Assembly (NCBI GenBank): GCA_025353985.1
Contig: JANXNT010000552.1
Coordinates: forward strand, 1 to 5,981
Length of the DNA stretch: 5,981 bases
Origin: Limnoglobus sp.
GTDB lineage: Bacteria; Planctomycetota; Planctomycetia; Gemmatales; Gemmataceae
Reading direction: 5' to 3'
The notes under the pieces were generated by a model. The model was given only the letters and a program-made list of their open reading frames with translations, had not been told where the DNA came from and did no database searches. Positions 5,918-5,981 of this stretch are shown one piece after another. The translations under genes were made by a program, and so were the position numbers. How positions within the stretch are numbered: the first letter of the stretch is position 1; the number at the start of each line of letters is the position of its first letter.

Positions 5918-5981
5918 ATGACGCCGCTTTGTACGTCTTTGGATCATCGCTTGTCGCGACGGATGTTTCTCGGCGCGTCGG
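5918..5981 (+). CDS. DUF1501 family protein, N-terminus only (cut by window end)
   Basis: Only 21 codons are visible, reading MTPLCTSLDHRLSRRMFLGAS. SRRMFL at residues 13-18 is a twin-arginine (Tat) export signal followed by the start of a small-residue stretch. Position directly after a DUF1549/DUF1553 gene, same strand, 15-nt gap, fits the DUF1501 proteins that accompany it in planctomycetes; these are thought to be exported and resemble sulfatase/phosphatase-fold proteins. The family call rests on context plus the Tat motif, since the domain itself lies outside the window. There is no strong Shine-Dalgarno; the gap reads TAACGGAACATTACC. It is probably in the same transcript as the preceding gene. 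Confidence 0.75.
   Translation, partial: MTPLCTSLDHRLSRRMFLGAS

Overview
The window looks like a stretch of planctomycete chromosome, most likely Gemmataceae or a close relative. Two things support this. The right end carries a DUF1549/DUF1553 (PSCyt2/PSD1) secreted protein followed by the Tat-signal start of a DUF1501 protein, a pair typical of Planctomycetes. The left end carries tandem copies of an extragenic repeat built on GCCCGACGCGCAAGCGAGGG, which I recall as a repeated intergenic motif of Gemmata-type genomes (from memory, not searched). The DNA is moderately GC-rich, and every gene I can support lies on the + strand.

Layout: (1) Positions 1-152 hold four perfect 34-bp tandem repeats plus 16 bp of a fifth. 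The array is cut by the window edge, so its full length is unknown. Each repeat junction can fold into a hairpin capped by a GCAA (GNRA) tetraloop. (2) From 174 to 4274 there is a tight four-gene cluster: hisS (histidyl-tRNA synthetase, GTG start with a good Shine-Dalgarno), a 178-aa protein with a PD-(D/E)XK nuclease-like residue pattern, a 267-aa xylose-isomerase-like TIM barrel, and selA (selenocysteine synthase). The gaps are 5, 12 and 1 nt, so this is very probably one transcript with translational coupling. (3) The last codons of selA contain a perfect 18-bp palindrome. An 83-bp gap follows, with a weak promoter candidate and a C-rich leader without a Shine-Dalgarno. (4) From 4358 to the end there is a second unit: a secreted DUF1549/DUF1553 protein and, 15 nt later, the first 21 codons of a DUF1501 protein.

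How the genes work together: the first cluster joins two tRNA-acting enzymes, HisRS charging tRNA-His and SelA converting Ser-tRNA(Sec) to Sec-tRNA(Sec), with two proteins of unknown function between them. A shared role for the four is inference only. SelA needs SelB, SelD and tRNA-Sec, none of which is in the window. The second unit encodes envelope or periplasmic proteins of unknown biochemical role.

The items most worth a second look are the hairpin-forming repeat array directly upstream of hisS, the uncharacterised nuclease-like protein inside an aminoacyl-tRNA operon, and the palindrome at the selA/DUF1549 boundary. I see no CRISPR array, insertion sequence, tRNA or rRNA gene, and no clear new defence or mobile system. 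Most of the window is ordinary planctomycete core sequence.
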